Positions 17,253 through 25,437 of a stretch of 64,000 nt of DNA are shown here, one piece after another. Position 1 is the first letter of the stretch. Each line of letters opens with the position of its first letter. The notes under the pieces were generated by a model. It saw nothing but the letters and a program-made list of their open reading frames with translations. It searched no databases and was not told the origin of the DNA. The DNA lies in the NCBI GenBank assembly GCA_040382235.1, contig JBEIFV010000004.1, positions 1-64,000 of the forward strand. Direction: 5' to 3'. The stretch is from JAEUOS01 sp040382235. GTDB lineage: Bacteria > Pseudomonadota > Gammaproteobacteria > Burkholderiales > JAEUOS01. The translations under genes and the position numbers were made by a program.

Positions 17253-17656
17253 GGGCCCTGGATACGAACGTGCTGGCGCGGTTCTTTGTCGATGACGCCG
17301 ACGACGCGCAGGCCGCCAAACAGAGGCCTGCCGCCGTTGCTGCGCTCTCCGAACGTTCATTCGTTTCGGTGACCGTGCTGCTGGAGCTGGAGTGGGTCAT
17401 GCGCGGGTTCTATGAACTGCCAACGAGGGAGATTTCGCGCGTATTGCGGGCGCTGGCGAGCATCGAGCACGTCACGCTCGAAGATCGCGACACGGTCCTG
17501 GTGGCGCTTGATGCGTTCGACCGGGGCCTTGATTTCGCCGATGCGCTGCACCTGGCACGCAGTTCGCGTGCTTCCGGATTTGCGACGTTCGACCAACGAC
17601 TGGCGAAGCGGGCAAAAAGTCTCGCGCTTGCGCCGCCGGTGGCGTTGCTTGCCTGA
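17249..17656 (+). CDS. vapC: PIN-domain ribonuclease toxin VapC
   Basis: 135 residues. PIN motifs are complete: the first acidic residue in MRALDTNVLARFF, Glu in LLELEWVMRG, Asp in DFADALHLA and the last acidic residue in GFATFDQRLAKRA. These four acidic residues hold Mg or Mn for RNA cleavage, usually of tRNA or the sarcin-ricin loop. The start is the ATG overlapping the vapB stop; the open frame upstream is non-coding. Intact, with its antitoxin intact. Confidence 0.9.
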   Translation: MRALDTNVLARFFVDDADDAQAAKQRPAAVAALSERSFVSVTVLLELEWVMRGFYELPTREISRVLRALASIEHVTLEDRDTVLVALDAFDRGLDFADALHLARSSRASGFATFDQRLAKRAKSLALAPPVALLA

Positions 17657-17739
17657 AGTGTTGTTGCGGCACCGGTGGATCCAGGCGTGCGGTTATCCTG
17701 CTCTTCCACCACACAACGGTCCTTGCGGCGAGCGACTGC

Positions 17740-17774
17740 GCGAGCCAGGCAGGCGCTCGCTTACTCGATCTCGC
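17740..17774. repeat. 35-bp direct repeat, right copy
   Basis: 34/35 identical to 16536-16570. Read on the minus strand it still encodes the last codons (EIE, stop) of an ABC_sub_bind gene, but nothing more of that gene is present here. Its right end overlaps the point where the truncated molybdoenzyme reading frame begins, so it marks a recombination junction. Confidence 0.9.
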
Positions 17775-18540
17775 CTTCACCGAAGGTCGAGATACGGAAA
17801 TGTGGCTGCGCGAACTGTGGCGCCGGGTGTGCGGCGGTGCCGCGGACGGCGGGGTGAGCTTGCCGGGTTACGAGGAGTTCCTTGCCTGCGGCTGGGTCGA
17901 ACTGCCGCCGCCGGCGCGCGATTACGTGATGTTCGATGCGTTTCGTGCCGATCCGCTGGTGCACCCCTTGCGCACGCCGTCGGGCAGGATCGAACTCGTG
18001 TCGCAAGCCATCGGCGGCTTTGGCTATGCGGATTGTCCGGCGCACCCGGCGTGGCTGCCGCCTGCCGAATGGCTGGGTGCCGCCGCCGTCAAGCAGTTTC
18101 CCTTGCACCTGATCACCATCCAGCCGCCGGATCGCTTGCACAGCCAGATGGACCCCGGCCCGGTGTCGCAGGCCGGCAAAGTTGCCGGGCGTGAGCGCAT
18201 CTCGATCAGTCCCCAGGACGCAGCCGCGAGGGGGGCGACCAACGGCGATCTGGTGCGTGTCTTCAACCATCGTGGCGCCTGCCTGGCCGGAGTTGCTCTC
18301 GATGCGGGTCTTATGCCTGGAGTCGTCGTGATGGCGACCGGCGCCTGGTTTGATCCCGCACCCGATGGCCTGGAGCGCGGCGGCAACCCCAACGTGCTGT
18401 CGCTCGATGTCGGCACCTCGTCGCTGACGCAGGGGCCGAGCGCGTTGTCGGTGCTGGTGCAAGTGACGCGCTGGACCGGGCCGGCGCCTGCGGTCGAGGT
18501 GTATCAATTGCCGCGCATCGAGTCGGCGGCAGTGGACTGA
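17764..18540 (+). pseudogene. Truncated BisC/TorA-type molybdopterin oxidoreductase (C-terminal part)
   Basis: About 258 codons from the C-terminus of a DMSO-reductase family protein (biotin or methionine sulfoxide, TMAO). Recognisable are AFTEGRDTEMWLRELW, HPLRTPSGRIELVS, then the molybdopterin dinucleotide-binding domain: QPPDRLHSQMDPGPVS, ISPQDAAARGATNGDLVRV and NPNVLSLDVGTSSLTQGPSA. The catalytic N-terminal two thirds, including the Mo-ligand region, are missing. The frame has no start upstream of 17800 other than a chance ATG, and the homology begins exactly at the right copy of the 35-bp repeat. Confidence 0.87.
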
Positions 18541-18606
18541 CCTTTGACCGACGCGAGGCCGATGGATGCTTTTGACATCTGATGTTTGATGCGGTAGCGT
18601 CATGAA

Positions 18607-18846
18607 ATGCGTACCACCTTGAACATCGAAGAAGACGCGCTGATCGCGGCCAAAGACCTTGCACGGCGTGAGAAGAAGACAGCCGGGCAGATCGTTTCCG
18701 AGCTTGCGCGCAAGGGACTGACAGGCGCTTCAACGGTGACGACAGACGAGCCGAAAGCGATGTACGGCTTTCGGCCGTTTCCCAAGGAGGGGCGCACGGT
18801 CAGCAACGAACTGATATACAAATTGCGCAGAGGCGGCGAATACTAA
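18607..18846 (+). CDS. Ribbon-helix-helix (CopG/Arc-like) antitoxin, orphan
   Basis: 79 residues. MRTTLNIEEDALIAAKDLAR followed by EKKTAGQIVSELARKGL is a standard RHH fold; the C-terminal half (YGFRPFPKEGRTVSNELIYK) is the toxin-binding part seen in VapB proteins. No toxin gene follows: the next bases hold, on the other strand, the end of a broken vapC. It may be a lone regulator or the survivor of a pair whose toxin was lost. It lies 66 bases after the molybdoenzyme fragment. Confidence 0.8.
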   Translation: MRTTLNIEEDALIAAKDLARREKKTAGQIVSELARKGLTGASTVTTDEPKAMYGFRPFPKEGRTVSNELIYKLRRGGEY

Positions 18847-18892
18847 AGGCGTTCCTGGTGAGTGCGCTTGTTGTCGTCCGACAACAGTTGGC

Positions 18893-19047
18893 ACTACACC
18901 GCAACGGTATGCAGCCGCACGCCAAGAATGCCGGCATAGCGCCCGAAATCGCGGTCAACTGAAAATACCGGCAGAGTGAGACGCAATGCGATGGCACAAA
19001 TCAGATAGCCGGTGTTCGAGCCTTGCACGCCGCGTGACCGCCACCTG
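18893..19047 (-). pseudogene. vapC relic (C-terminal PIN-domain fragment)
   Basis: Translating the minus strand by eye gives VQGSNTGYLICAIALRLTLP, then VFSVDRDFGRYAGILGVRLH and a TAG stop. This is the C-terminal third of a PIN toxin: GS...LICA.A.R..LP..S.DRDF.RYA matches VapC proteins, with the last acidic residue in DRDF. The N-terminal two thirds are gone; the frame runs into the 3' end of the LysR gene. It is not in the same orientation as the RHH antitoxin, so the two may come from different modules or an inversion. Confidence 0.7.
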
Positions 19048-19962
19048 TCAAGTTTCTTCCGCCGCAGCGGCCAGCAGGCTGCGTAGCCACTTTTGCGCCG
19101 GATCCGCTTCGGTCCGGTCGTGCCACACCATCTGCATCTCGATGGCCGGCATCGTAAACGGCGGCTTCAAGATCGCCAGGGGCGACTCCCGTGCGAAGTA
19201 CTCGGCGATGCGGCTGCCGGTGGTCATCAAGAGATCGGTGCGCGCGACGATGCCGGCGCCGGACAGGAAATGCGGCGTGGCGAATACGACGCGGCGCTTC
19301 TCCCCCAGTTTGGCGAGCGCCTCGTCGGCCGGGCCCGTCAGCACGCCGGACGGGGATACCTGCAGATGGCGCGCGGCCAGGTAGCGCTTCAGGGTGAGTC
19401 GGCCGCGCCAATCGCCGCGCGCGATGCAGACGTAACGCTCCTCGAAAAGGCGCTGCGCATGCATGCCGCGCGGTGCTCGCTGCATGAAACCGATCGCCAC
19501 GTCGATGCGGCCGGTCGCGAGATCGGCCGCCAGTCCTTCCTGGGTGATGGCATGGGTCAGGATGCGCACGTTGGGCGCCTGCTTGCGCACTTCCTCGGCC
19601 AGGCGCGGCAGTAGCAGCAGCTCGACATAGTCGGTCACACCCAGAAGAAAGGTGTCGCCCAGGCGCCCCGGGTCGAAATGCTGCTGCAACGCCAGGCCTT
19701 CGCGCAGCTTCGACAGCGCTTCCTTGACCGGTTCCAGCAGGCGCAATGCATAGGGTGTGGGCGTCATGCCGCCGGCGCCGCGCATCACCAGCGGGTCGCC
19801 CACCGCGTCGCGCAGGCGCGCCAGCGCATGGCTCACCGCGGGCTGGCTCAGGTGCAGGCGGGCGGCCGCGCGCGTCACGTGCCGTTCCTCGACCACCGCT
19901 TCGAGCACCGCGAGCAGATTGAGATCGAACTTTTCGAAATGCATGGCCCGAATGATTTTCAT
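19048..19962 (-). CDS. LysR family transcriptional regulator
   Basis: 304 residues. HTH at about 10-60: FDLNLLAVLEAVVEERHVTR and LHLSQPAVSHALARLRDAVG; the effector domain follows with typical LGVTDYVELLLLPRLAEEVR and DVAIGFMQRAPRG. An alternative start six codons in (MHFEKFDLNLL) is equally plausible. It diverges from the cupin-Bug-SDR operon, with about 107 bases between, so it most likely controls that operon in response to a pathway intermediate. The NodD/LinR-like subgroup often regulates aromatic or xenobiotic catabolism. Confidence 0.9.
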   Translation of the reverse strand: MKIIRAMHFEKFDLNLLAVLEAVVEERHVTRAAARLHLSQPAVSHALARLRDAVGDPLVMRGAGGMTPTPYALRLLEPVKEALSKLREGLALQQHFDPGRLGDTFLLGVTDYVELLLLPRLAEEVRKQAPNVRILTHAITQEGLAADLATGRIDVAIGFMQRAPRGMHAQRLFEERYVCIARGDWRGRLTLKRYLAARHLQVSPSGVLTGPADEALAKLGEKRRVVFATPHFLSGAGIVARTDLLMTTGSRIAEYFARESPLAILKPPFTMPAIEMQMVWHDRTEADPAQKWLRSLLAAAAEET

Positions 19963-20069
19963 GACAACAATGCACTTCCATCATAACCGCGCGCGCCGTA
20001 ATGTTCGACACCCGCTGGCCGTCCGCCCGCAACGACGGCCGCAAATCCAAGCCCTGCGAGGAGCAAGCC

Positions 20070-20654
20070 GTGTCCGAACCCGCCGCCGTGTTCACCAGCG
20101 CCGACGCCGAGAAGCTGATCGCGCGTTTTTGCAACCAGGTCTCGAAGAAAAAGGGTTTCGAGGCGCGCACCGGGATTCCCACCGCTGCCTACGAAATGGT
20201 CGCGGCGAAGGACATCTTCCTCATGATGGCGCCACCCGGCATGGAAGGCGTCAACGCGCGCCCCGGGGTGGCCGGCCCCGAAGGGGTGACCGTCAACATC
20301 TGCGAATGCCCGCCGGGCAACGGCCCCTTGATGCATATCCACCAGCGCACCGGCGAGACCTTCATGTGCCTGAAAGGGCGCTTCGAATTGCGCATGGGCA
20401 AGACCCCGGAAGGCGAGGTCGTGACCCATCTCGACCCTTTCGATCTGGTGCCGATGCCGCCGGGCCTGTGGCGCCAGTTCAGGAACGTCACCCGGGAGAC
20501 CGCCTATCTGCTGGTGATCACGGCCGGGGAACGCGCAAGTTTCGGCGACATCCATTACACGCGCGCAACCGGCGACGCCATCGCCGATCGCTTCGGGCCG
20601 GCGGTACGCGACAGCTTCGTGCAGAAGCTCGGCTACACGTTCGGCGCCCAATAA
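20070..20654 (+). CDS. Cupin domain protein
   Basis: 194 residues from a GTG at 20070, preceded by GAGGAG seven bases upstream; the in-frame ATG at 20001 lacks a ribosome site and lies in the control region. The cupin core is visible: GNGPLMHIHQRTGETFMCLK gives motif 1 (H-x-H..., E) and DLVPMPPGLWRQFRN motif 2, in which the usual histidine is replaced by Trp-Arg. It could be a metal-binding dioxygenase-like or isomerase enzyme, or an auxiliary protein. First gene of the LysR-linked operon. Confidence 0.82.
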   Translation: MSEPAAVFTSADAEKLIARFCNQVSKKKGFEARTGIPTAAYEMVAAKDIFLMMAPPGMEGVNARPGVAGPEGVTVNICECPPGNGPLMHIHQRTGETFMCLKGRFELRMGKTPEGEVVTHLDPFDLVPMPPGLWRQFRNVTRETAYLLVITAGERASFGDIHYTRATGDAIADRFGPAVRDSFVQKLGYTFGAQ

Positions 20655-20709
20655 GGCGTCGCACGGCCGCGGTACCGCATCCACCCACCAAGCCGGGAGC
20701 AAGATCGAC

Positions 20710-21675
20710 ATGCGCCTTTTCCGCAGATCGTGGTTGGTTGCCGCTGCGGCCATGCTGGCGGCCACCCAGGCGCTGGCGCAGCCCTATCCGTCGCGGCCGA
20801 TCCGCATGGTGGTGCCGTTCCCGGCCGGCGGCACCGTCGACCTGATCGCGCGCGACCTTGCGCGCCACATGGGCAGCGAGCTAGGCCAGCCGGTGGTGGT
20901 CGACAACAAGCCAGGCGCCGGTGCCAACATCGGCGCCGAAATCGTCGCGCGCGCGGCGCCCGACGGCTACACCATCCTCAACACCTCGGTCATCATCACC
21001 CAGAACCCGGCGGTGCAGGCCCGGGTGCCGTTCGATGTCCTCAAGGATTTCGAGCCGGTCGCGCAAACCACTTACGGCACCTACGTGCTGCTGGTGCCGG
21101 TGCAGTTTCCCGCCGCCAGCATGGGCGAATTCATCGCTCGTGCGCGCGAACGGCCCGGGCGCATCAACTATGGATCGACCGGCGTCGGCAGCGGCGCGCA
21201 CCTGGTGATGGAGATGCTCAAGGCGATGGCGAAGATCGATCTGGTGCACGTACCCTACAAAGGGGAGGCGCCGGCCATCACCGACATGCTGGCAGGCCAG
21301 GTCGAGGCGCTCTTCGCGACTTCGTTCTCCGCCGCGGCGCAAATCAAGGGCGGCAAGCTCAAGGCCCTGGGCCATTCGGGCACGCGACGCGTCGCAGCCC
21401 TGCCCGGTGTGGCGCCGATCGCTGAAACCCTGCCCGGCTTCGACGCCGACGGCTGGCAGTGCGTGCTGGCGCCGGCCGGCACGGCGCGCGATATCGTGCA
21501 GAAGCTCAACGCGGCGGCGCTGGCTGCGCTCAGGAAGCCCGAGTTCTCCGCCAAGCTGCGCGAACTGGCGTTCGACGGCATCGGTTCGACGCCGGAGCAA
21601 CTCGCGGACGTGCTCAGGCGCGAACTGGCACGCTGGCGCGAGCTGGCGCAGGCCAACAATATTCGCGGCGAATGA
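20710..21675 (+). CDS. Bug/TctC-type tripartite tricarboxylate transporter receptor
   Basis: 321 residues. Signal peptide ending at ATQALAQ, then YPSRPIRMVVPFPAGGTVDL, the family entry motif, ARAAPDGYTIL, YGSTGVGSGAHLVMEMLK, VPYKGEAPAITDMLAGQ and the C-terminal WRELAQANNIRGE. Bug proteins are periplasmic high-affinity receptors for carboxylates and related small molecules that deliver to TctAB or act as sensors. GGGAG precedes the ATG. The stop overlaps the next SDR gene (ATGA), so receptor and enzymes are co-expressed. Confidence 0.92.
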   Translation: MRLFRRSWLVAAAAMLAATQALAQPYPSRPIRMVVPFPAGGTVDLIARDLARHMGSELGQPVVVDNKPGAGANIGAEIVARAAPDGYTILNTSVIITQNPAVQARVPFDVLKDFEPVAQTTYGTYVLLVPVQFPAASMGEFIARARERPGRINYGSTGVGSGAHLVMEMLKAMAKIDLVHVPYKGEAPAITDMLAGQVEALFATSFSAAAQIKGGKLKALGHSGTRRVAALPGVAPIAETLPGFDADGWQCVLAPAGTARDIVQKLNAAALAALRKPEFSAKLRELAFDGIGSTPEQLADVLRRELARWRELAQANNIRGE

Positions 21676-22418
21676 TGGCGCTGCCCCTCGAAGGGCGGGT
21701 TGCGCTGGTCACCGGCGCGGGCCGCGGACTCGGGCGCGGCATCGCACTGGCGCTGGCCGACGCCGGCGCCGATGTCGCCGTCAACTACGTGCGCGATGCC
21801 GCTGCGGCTGACGAGGTTGCGGCCGGCGTGCGGGCCCGCGGCAGGCGCGCCTGCGCGGTGTGCGCCGATGTTTCGCAGTCAGCCGCGGTCGCCACACTCA
21901 TGGATGCCGTCGTGCGCGAGCTCGGGCCACCGCTGATCCTCATCAACAATGCGGGCATCATGGGCGTGCGCGCCGTGGCCGATGTCAGCGCAGCGGATTT
22001 CGATACGCACATTGCGGTCAACCTGAAGTCGGCGTTCCTGGTCACGCAGGCGGCGCTGCCGGCAATGCGCGCGGCACGGTTCGGGCGCATCGTCATGATG
22101 TCGTCGGCGGCGGCGCAAACCGGCGGCCGCGTCGGCGTGCATTACGCGGCTTCCAAGGCCGGCATGATCGGCCTGATGCACGGCTATGCGCAGGCGCTGG
22201 CTGCCGAGGGGATCACCGTCAACGCCATCGCGCCGGCCCTGATCGCGCAGGACACCGGCGGTGCGGTGACGCGAACCACCGCCGGTCCCGAGCGAATTCC
22301 GGTCAAGCGCTTCGGGCGGGTCGATGAGTGCGCCGCGCTGACCCTGTCAGCGGTGTGCAACGGCTACCTGACCGGGCAGACGCTGTCGCTCAACGGCGGC
22401 CTGCACATGACCTCGTGA
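21672..22418 (+). CDS. SDR family NAD(P)-dependent oxidoreductase
   Basis: 248 residues, classical SDR. Cofactor motif TGAGRGLGRG near residues 13-22, NNAG near 93, catalytic Ser in MMSSAAAQ and YAASK as the catalytic YxxxK. The C-terminus ends in LSLNGGLHM. FabG-like; oxidises or reduces a hydroxy/keto group. Overlaps the Bug stop by 4 bases and the next SDR start (GTGA) by 4 bases, a tight coupling that fits consecutive steps of one pathway. Confidence 0.9.
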   Translation: MMALPLEGRVALVTGAGRGLGRGIALALADAGADVAVNYVRDAAAADEVAAGVRARGRRACAVCADVSQSAAVATLMDAVVRELGPPLILINNAGIMGVRAVADVSAADFDTHIAVNLKSAFLVTQAALPAMRAARFGRIVMMSSAAAQTGGRVGVHYAASKAGMIGLMHGYAQALAAEGITVNAIAPALIAQDTGGAVTRTTAGPERIPVKRFGRVDECAALTLSAVCNGYLTGQTLSLNGGLHMTS

Positions 22419-23197
22419 CCGCGCCGCCCACCGTGATCGACGAATTCGCCGGCAAGGTCGTCAGCGTCACCGGCGCCGCGCACGGCATCGGGCACGCCAC
22501 CGCGCTTGCCTTCGCGCGGCGTGGTGCACGGCTGGCATTGTCGGATATCGATGCCGATGGTCTGGCGCAAGCGCGCAAGGCGGCTCTGGCGGCCGGGGCT
22601 GCCGCGGTTGCCACGCAGATCGTCGACATCGCGCTGCCGGATCAGGTTGCCGGCTGGTTCGCCGCCATCGACGCCGAGTTCGGCGGCGTCGACTGTGCGG
22701 TGAACAATGCGGGCATCGGCGAGCCGGCGGCGAGCGCTTTCGGCGATCAGACCATCGCCAATTTCGACCGCGTGGTGGGCGTCAACGTGCGCGGTACCTG
22801 GCAGTGCACGCGCGAGGAGTTCCGCCGCATGCGGCCCCAGGGCTGCGGCGCGATCGTCAACCTGGCTTCGGCGGTGGCGCACGCGGCCTCGCCCAGCCCG
22901 CTCTACACCCTTTCCAAGCACGCGATTCTCGGCCTGACGCGCTCGGCCGCCTTGACCCATGCGAAACTGGGCATCCGGGTCAACGCCATGTGTCCTGGCG
23001 CGGTCGATACCGACCTGACCAGGGGTTTCGCCGCGCGCGGCCCGGATGTGCTGCAGCGCCTGCTGGCGGCGCACCCGATGGGGCGCATGGGCACGGCCGA
23101 CGAGATCGCCGCGGGCATCGTCTGGCTGTGCTCCGGCGCGGCGTCGTTCACGACAGGGCAGTCGCTGCTGATGGACGGCGGCTACACCGCGGTATAG
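22415..23197 (+). CDS. SDR family oxidoreductase
   Basis: 260 residues from a GTG overlapping the previous stop as GTGA. TGAAHGIGHA is the dinucleotide motif, VNNAGIG follows, and YTLSK is the catalytic YxxxK; the protein ends QSLLMDGGYTAV, a usual SDR end. A second GTG six codons downstream is possible. Adjacent to another classical SDR, so the pathway seems to have two separate alcohol/ketone steps or a stereochemical inversion. Confidence 0.88.
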   Translation: MTAPPTVIDEFAGKVVSVTGAAHGIGHATALAFARRGARLALSDIDADGLAQARKAALAAGAAAVATQIVDIALPDQVAGWFAAIDAEFGGVDCAVNNAGIGEPAASAFGDQTIANFDRVVGVNVRGTWQCTREEFRRMRPQGCGAIVNLASAVAHAASPSPLYTLSKHAILGLTRSAALTHAKLGIRVNAMCPGAVDTDLTRGFAARGPDVLQRLLAAHPMGRMGTADEIAAGIVWLCSGAASFTTGQSLLMDGGYTAV

Positions 23198-23208
23198 GAG
23201 GCATTGCA

Positions 23209-24204
23209 ATGCGCGCAGTGTGGTACGACGAGGTGGGCGAAGCCCGCCAGGTGCTGAAGATCGGCGACCTCCCCACACCGGTGCCGCAAGACGGCGAGGT
23301 GCTGGTGCGCTTGCGGTCTTCCGGGGTCAATCCGGCCGACTGCAACCGGCGCGCCGGCCGCTTTGGCCGCGGCATGGAGTTCGCGCGCGTGATACCCAAC
23401 AGCGACGGGGCCGGCACGGTCGAGTCGGTCGGCAAGGGCGTCGATGCGGCCTGGGTCGGGCGGCGCATCTGGCTGCACAATGGCCAACGCGGCCGCGCCT
23501 TCGGTACCGCCGCGCAATACATCGCGCTGGACGCCCGTTTGATCGCGCCCTTGCCCGACCATATCGACTTCGCCACCGGTGCCTGCCTGGGCATTCCGTG
23601 CATGACCGCGCACCAGGCGGTTTTTCGCGACGGCCCGGTGGCCGGGCAGACCGTGCTTGTCACCGGCGGCGCCGGGGCGGTCGGGCATTACGCGATCCAG
23701 CTGGCCAAGTGGGGCGGCGCGCGGGTGATCGCCACCGTGAGTTCGCCTGCCAAGGCCATCGAAGCGCGCGCGGGCGGCGCCGACGTGGTGCTTGACTACC
23801 GCGCCGAGAATGTGGCGGCGCGGGTGATGCAGGAGACCGGCGGGGGCGGGGTCGAGCGGGTGGTCGAGGTCGATTTCGGCGCCAATCTGGATACCAATCT
23901 GGAGGTGCTCAAGGTGGGCGGGGTAGTGGCGATGTATTCATCGATGGCGGTGAAGGAGCCGGTGGTGCCGGTGCTCAAATTCATGTTCAAGGCCGCCACC
24001 GTGCATTTCCTGCAGTTGGGCATGTCGGCACTCGTGCTGCGTCAGCAGGCCCAGAACGATATCGGGCGCTGGCTGGCCGAGGCGCCCGGTGGTGGCGTGC
24101 ATCGCATCGCCTCGCGCCATGCGCTGGACCAGACTGCAGCCGCGCACGAAGCGGTGGAGCGCGGCGACAAGAATGGTACGGTAGTGGTGGAGATCGCTGA
24201 ATGA
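23209..24204 (+). CDS. MDR family NADPH:quinone reductase-like oxidoreductase
   Basis: 331 residues. GroES-like N-terminal domain (EVLVRLRSSGVNPADCNRRA) and Rossmann domain with VTGGAGAVGHYAIQLAKWGG, the zeta-crystallin type AxxGxxG motif. The catalytic zinc ligands of alcohol dehydrogenases are absent, so it should reduce enones or quinones with NADPH rather than oxidise alcohols. AGGAGG lies seven bases before the ATG. Stop overlaps the next gene by 4 bases (ATGA). Confidence 0.9.
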   Translation: MRAVWYDEVGEARQVLKIGDLPTPVPQDGEVLVRLRSSGVNPADCNRRAGRFGRGMEFARVIPNSDGAGTVESVGKGVDAAWVGRRIWLHNGQRGRAFGTAAQYIALDARLIAPLPDHIDFATGACLGIPCMTAHQAVFRDGPVAGQTVLVTGGAGAVGHYAIQLAKWGGARVIATVSSPAKAIEARAGGADVVLDYRAENVAARVMQETGGGGVERVVEVDFGANLDTNLEVLKVGGVVAMYSSMAVKEPVVPVLKFMFKAATVHFLQLGMSALVLRQQAQNDIGRWLAEAPGGGVHRIASRHALDQTAAAHEAVERGDKNGTVVVEIAE

Positions 24205-24704
24205 CCAATGCCCCCGGTTTTCAATCCTCTCCCTGGATGGTCAAGGAGATCGTCGAGCAGGCCGAACCGGACGACGAACGCGTCTGGGTGCCGCAGGGCG
24301 AGCAGATCTGGTTTCGCCCGCTGCTGCTCGATACCGTCACCGGCGTGGTGGCCAACCTGTTGCGCGTGCGGCGCGGCGGCAACCTGGGGAAGCACATCCA
24401 CAACGCCCCCGTTTACGGCTACGTGATCAAGGGCTCGTGGCGCTACCTGGAGCACGACTGGGTGGCGCGGGCCGGCATGTTCGTCTATGAACCACCGGGC
24501 GAGGTGCATACCCTGGTGGTGGATGAGGCCAGCGAAACCAGCGAGATGATCACCTACTTTGTGGTGCACGGCGGCCTGACCAAGATCGGCGATGACGGCA
24601 AGCCCTGCGCTTACGAGAATGCCTTCACCAAGATCGAGCTGTGCGACGCCCACTATCGCAAAGCCGGCCTGGGCGCCGATTACATCCGGAGCTTCGTGCG
24701 ATGA
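24201..24704 (+). CDS. 2,4'-Dihydroxyacetophenone dioxygenase-like cupin
   Basis: 167 residues. The sequence resembles the small cupin C-C bond-cleaving dioxygenase of 4-hydroxyacetophenone degradation: VWVPQGEQIWFRPLLLDTVT, GKHIHNAPVYGYVIKGSWRY and EPPGEVHTL. His65, His67 and His103 are likely Fe(II) ligands. The known enzyme cleaves an alpha-hydroxyketone side chain into an acid and formate. In this operon, next to SDRs and MDRs, it may cleave a hydroxyketone produced by them. Coupled to both neighbours by ATGA overlaps. Confidence 0.82.
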   Translation: MTNAPGFQSSPWMVKEIVEQAEPDDERVWVPQGEQIWFRPLLLDTVTGVVANLLRVRRGGNLGKHIHNAPVYGYVIKGSWRYLEHDWVARAGMFVYEPPGEVHTLVVDEASETSEMITYFVVHGGLTKIGDDGKPCAYENAFTKIELCDAHYRKAGLGADYIRSFVR

Positions 24705-25420
24705 GCGGGCGCACTGCGCTGGTCACTGGCGGCTGTACCGGCATCGGCCTGGCGGTGGCGCACACCCTGCTGGCCAACGGCTACACGGTCACCGCCACCG
24801 CGCTGACTACCGCCGAGATGCAGGCCGGTGTGGCGGCTGCCGTGCACGCGGATTTTCGTGCCGTGCTTCTCGACGTGCGCGACAGTGCCGCGGTCAAGGC
24901 GCTGGGCAGCGGGTTGACGCGGCTGGATGCCCTGGTGAACAACGCCGGCATGGCGCTGGGCTCGCCCGCGGAACACGCGGAGGAAGGGTTCCTGGCGGTG
25001 ACCGACGTCAATCTCAACGGTGTCATGCGCATGTGCGCGGCCTGCAAGCCGGCGCTGGTGGCGGCGCGCGGAGCGGTGGTCAACATCGCCTCGATCCTGT
25101 CGATTTTCGGCAGCGGCAACGCGCCGGGCTACAGCGCCTCCAAGGGCGCCGTCACGCAACTGACGCGTTCGCTGGCGATCGCCTGGGCCGACGAGGGCGT
25201 GCGGGTCAACGCCATTGCGCCCGGCTGGATCCACACTGCGCTGACCGCGCCGGTGCGCGAGGCCGCCGGTCGCAGCGACATGATCCTGGCGCGCACGCCG
25301 ATGTAACGCTGGGGTACGCCGGACGATATCGCCGGTGTGGTGCGCTTCCTGCTGTCCGACGAGGCGCGTTTCATGACCGGTGCATTGGTGCCGGTCGATG
25401 GTGGTTATTCGGCGTTTTGA
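24701..25420 (+). pseudogene. SDR family oxidoreductase interrupted by an in-frame TAA
   Basis: The frame encodes a classical SDR: VTGGCTGIGLAVA, VNNAGMAL, IASILSIFGSG, the catalytic YSASK and VNAIAPGWIHT. A TAA at 25304-25306 follows RTPM. The same frame continues with RWGTPDDIAGVVRFLLSDEA and VPVDGGYSAF to a normal stop at 25418-25420, exactly the missing SDR C-terminus. So a single codon in RTPMxRWGTP became a stop, removing about 38 residues that close the substrate pocket and tetramer interface. The truncated 201-residue product keeps the active site but is probably inactive. Sequencing error is possible. Confidence 0.87.
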
Positions 25421-25437
25421 ACTTCAGGGAGACCAGC

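Noticed and set aside
14748..19047. Insertion sequence as the cause of the mosaic
   Set aside because: No transposase frame or terminal inverted repeats were found; the 35-bp direct repeat contains gene-end sequence and is too long for a target-site duplication.
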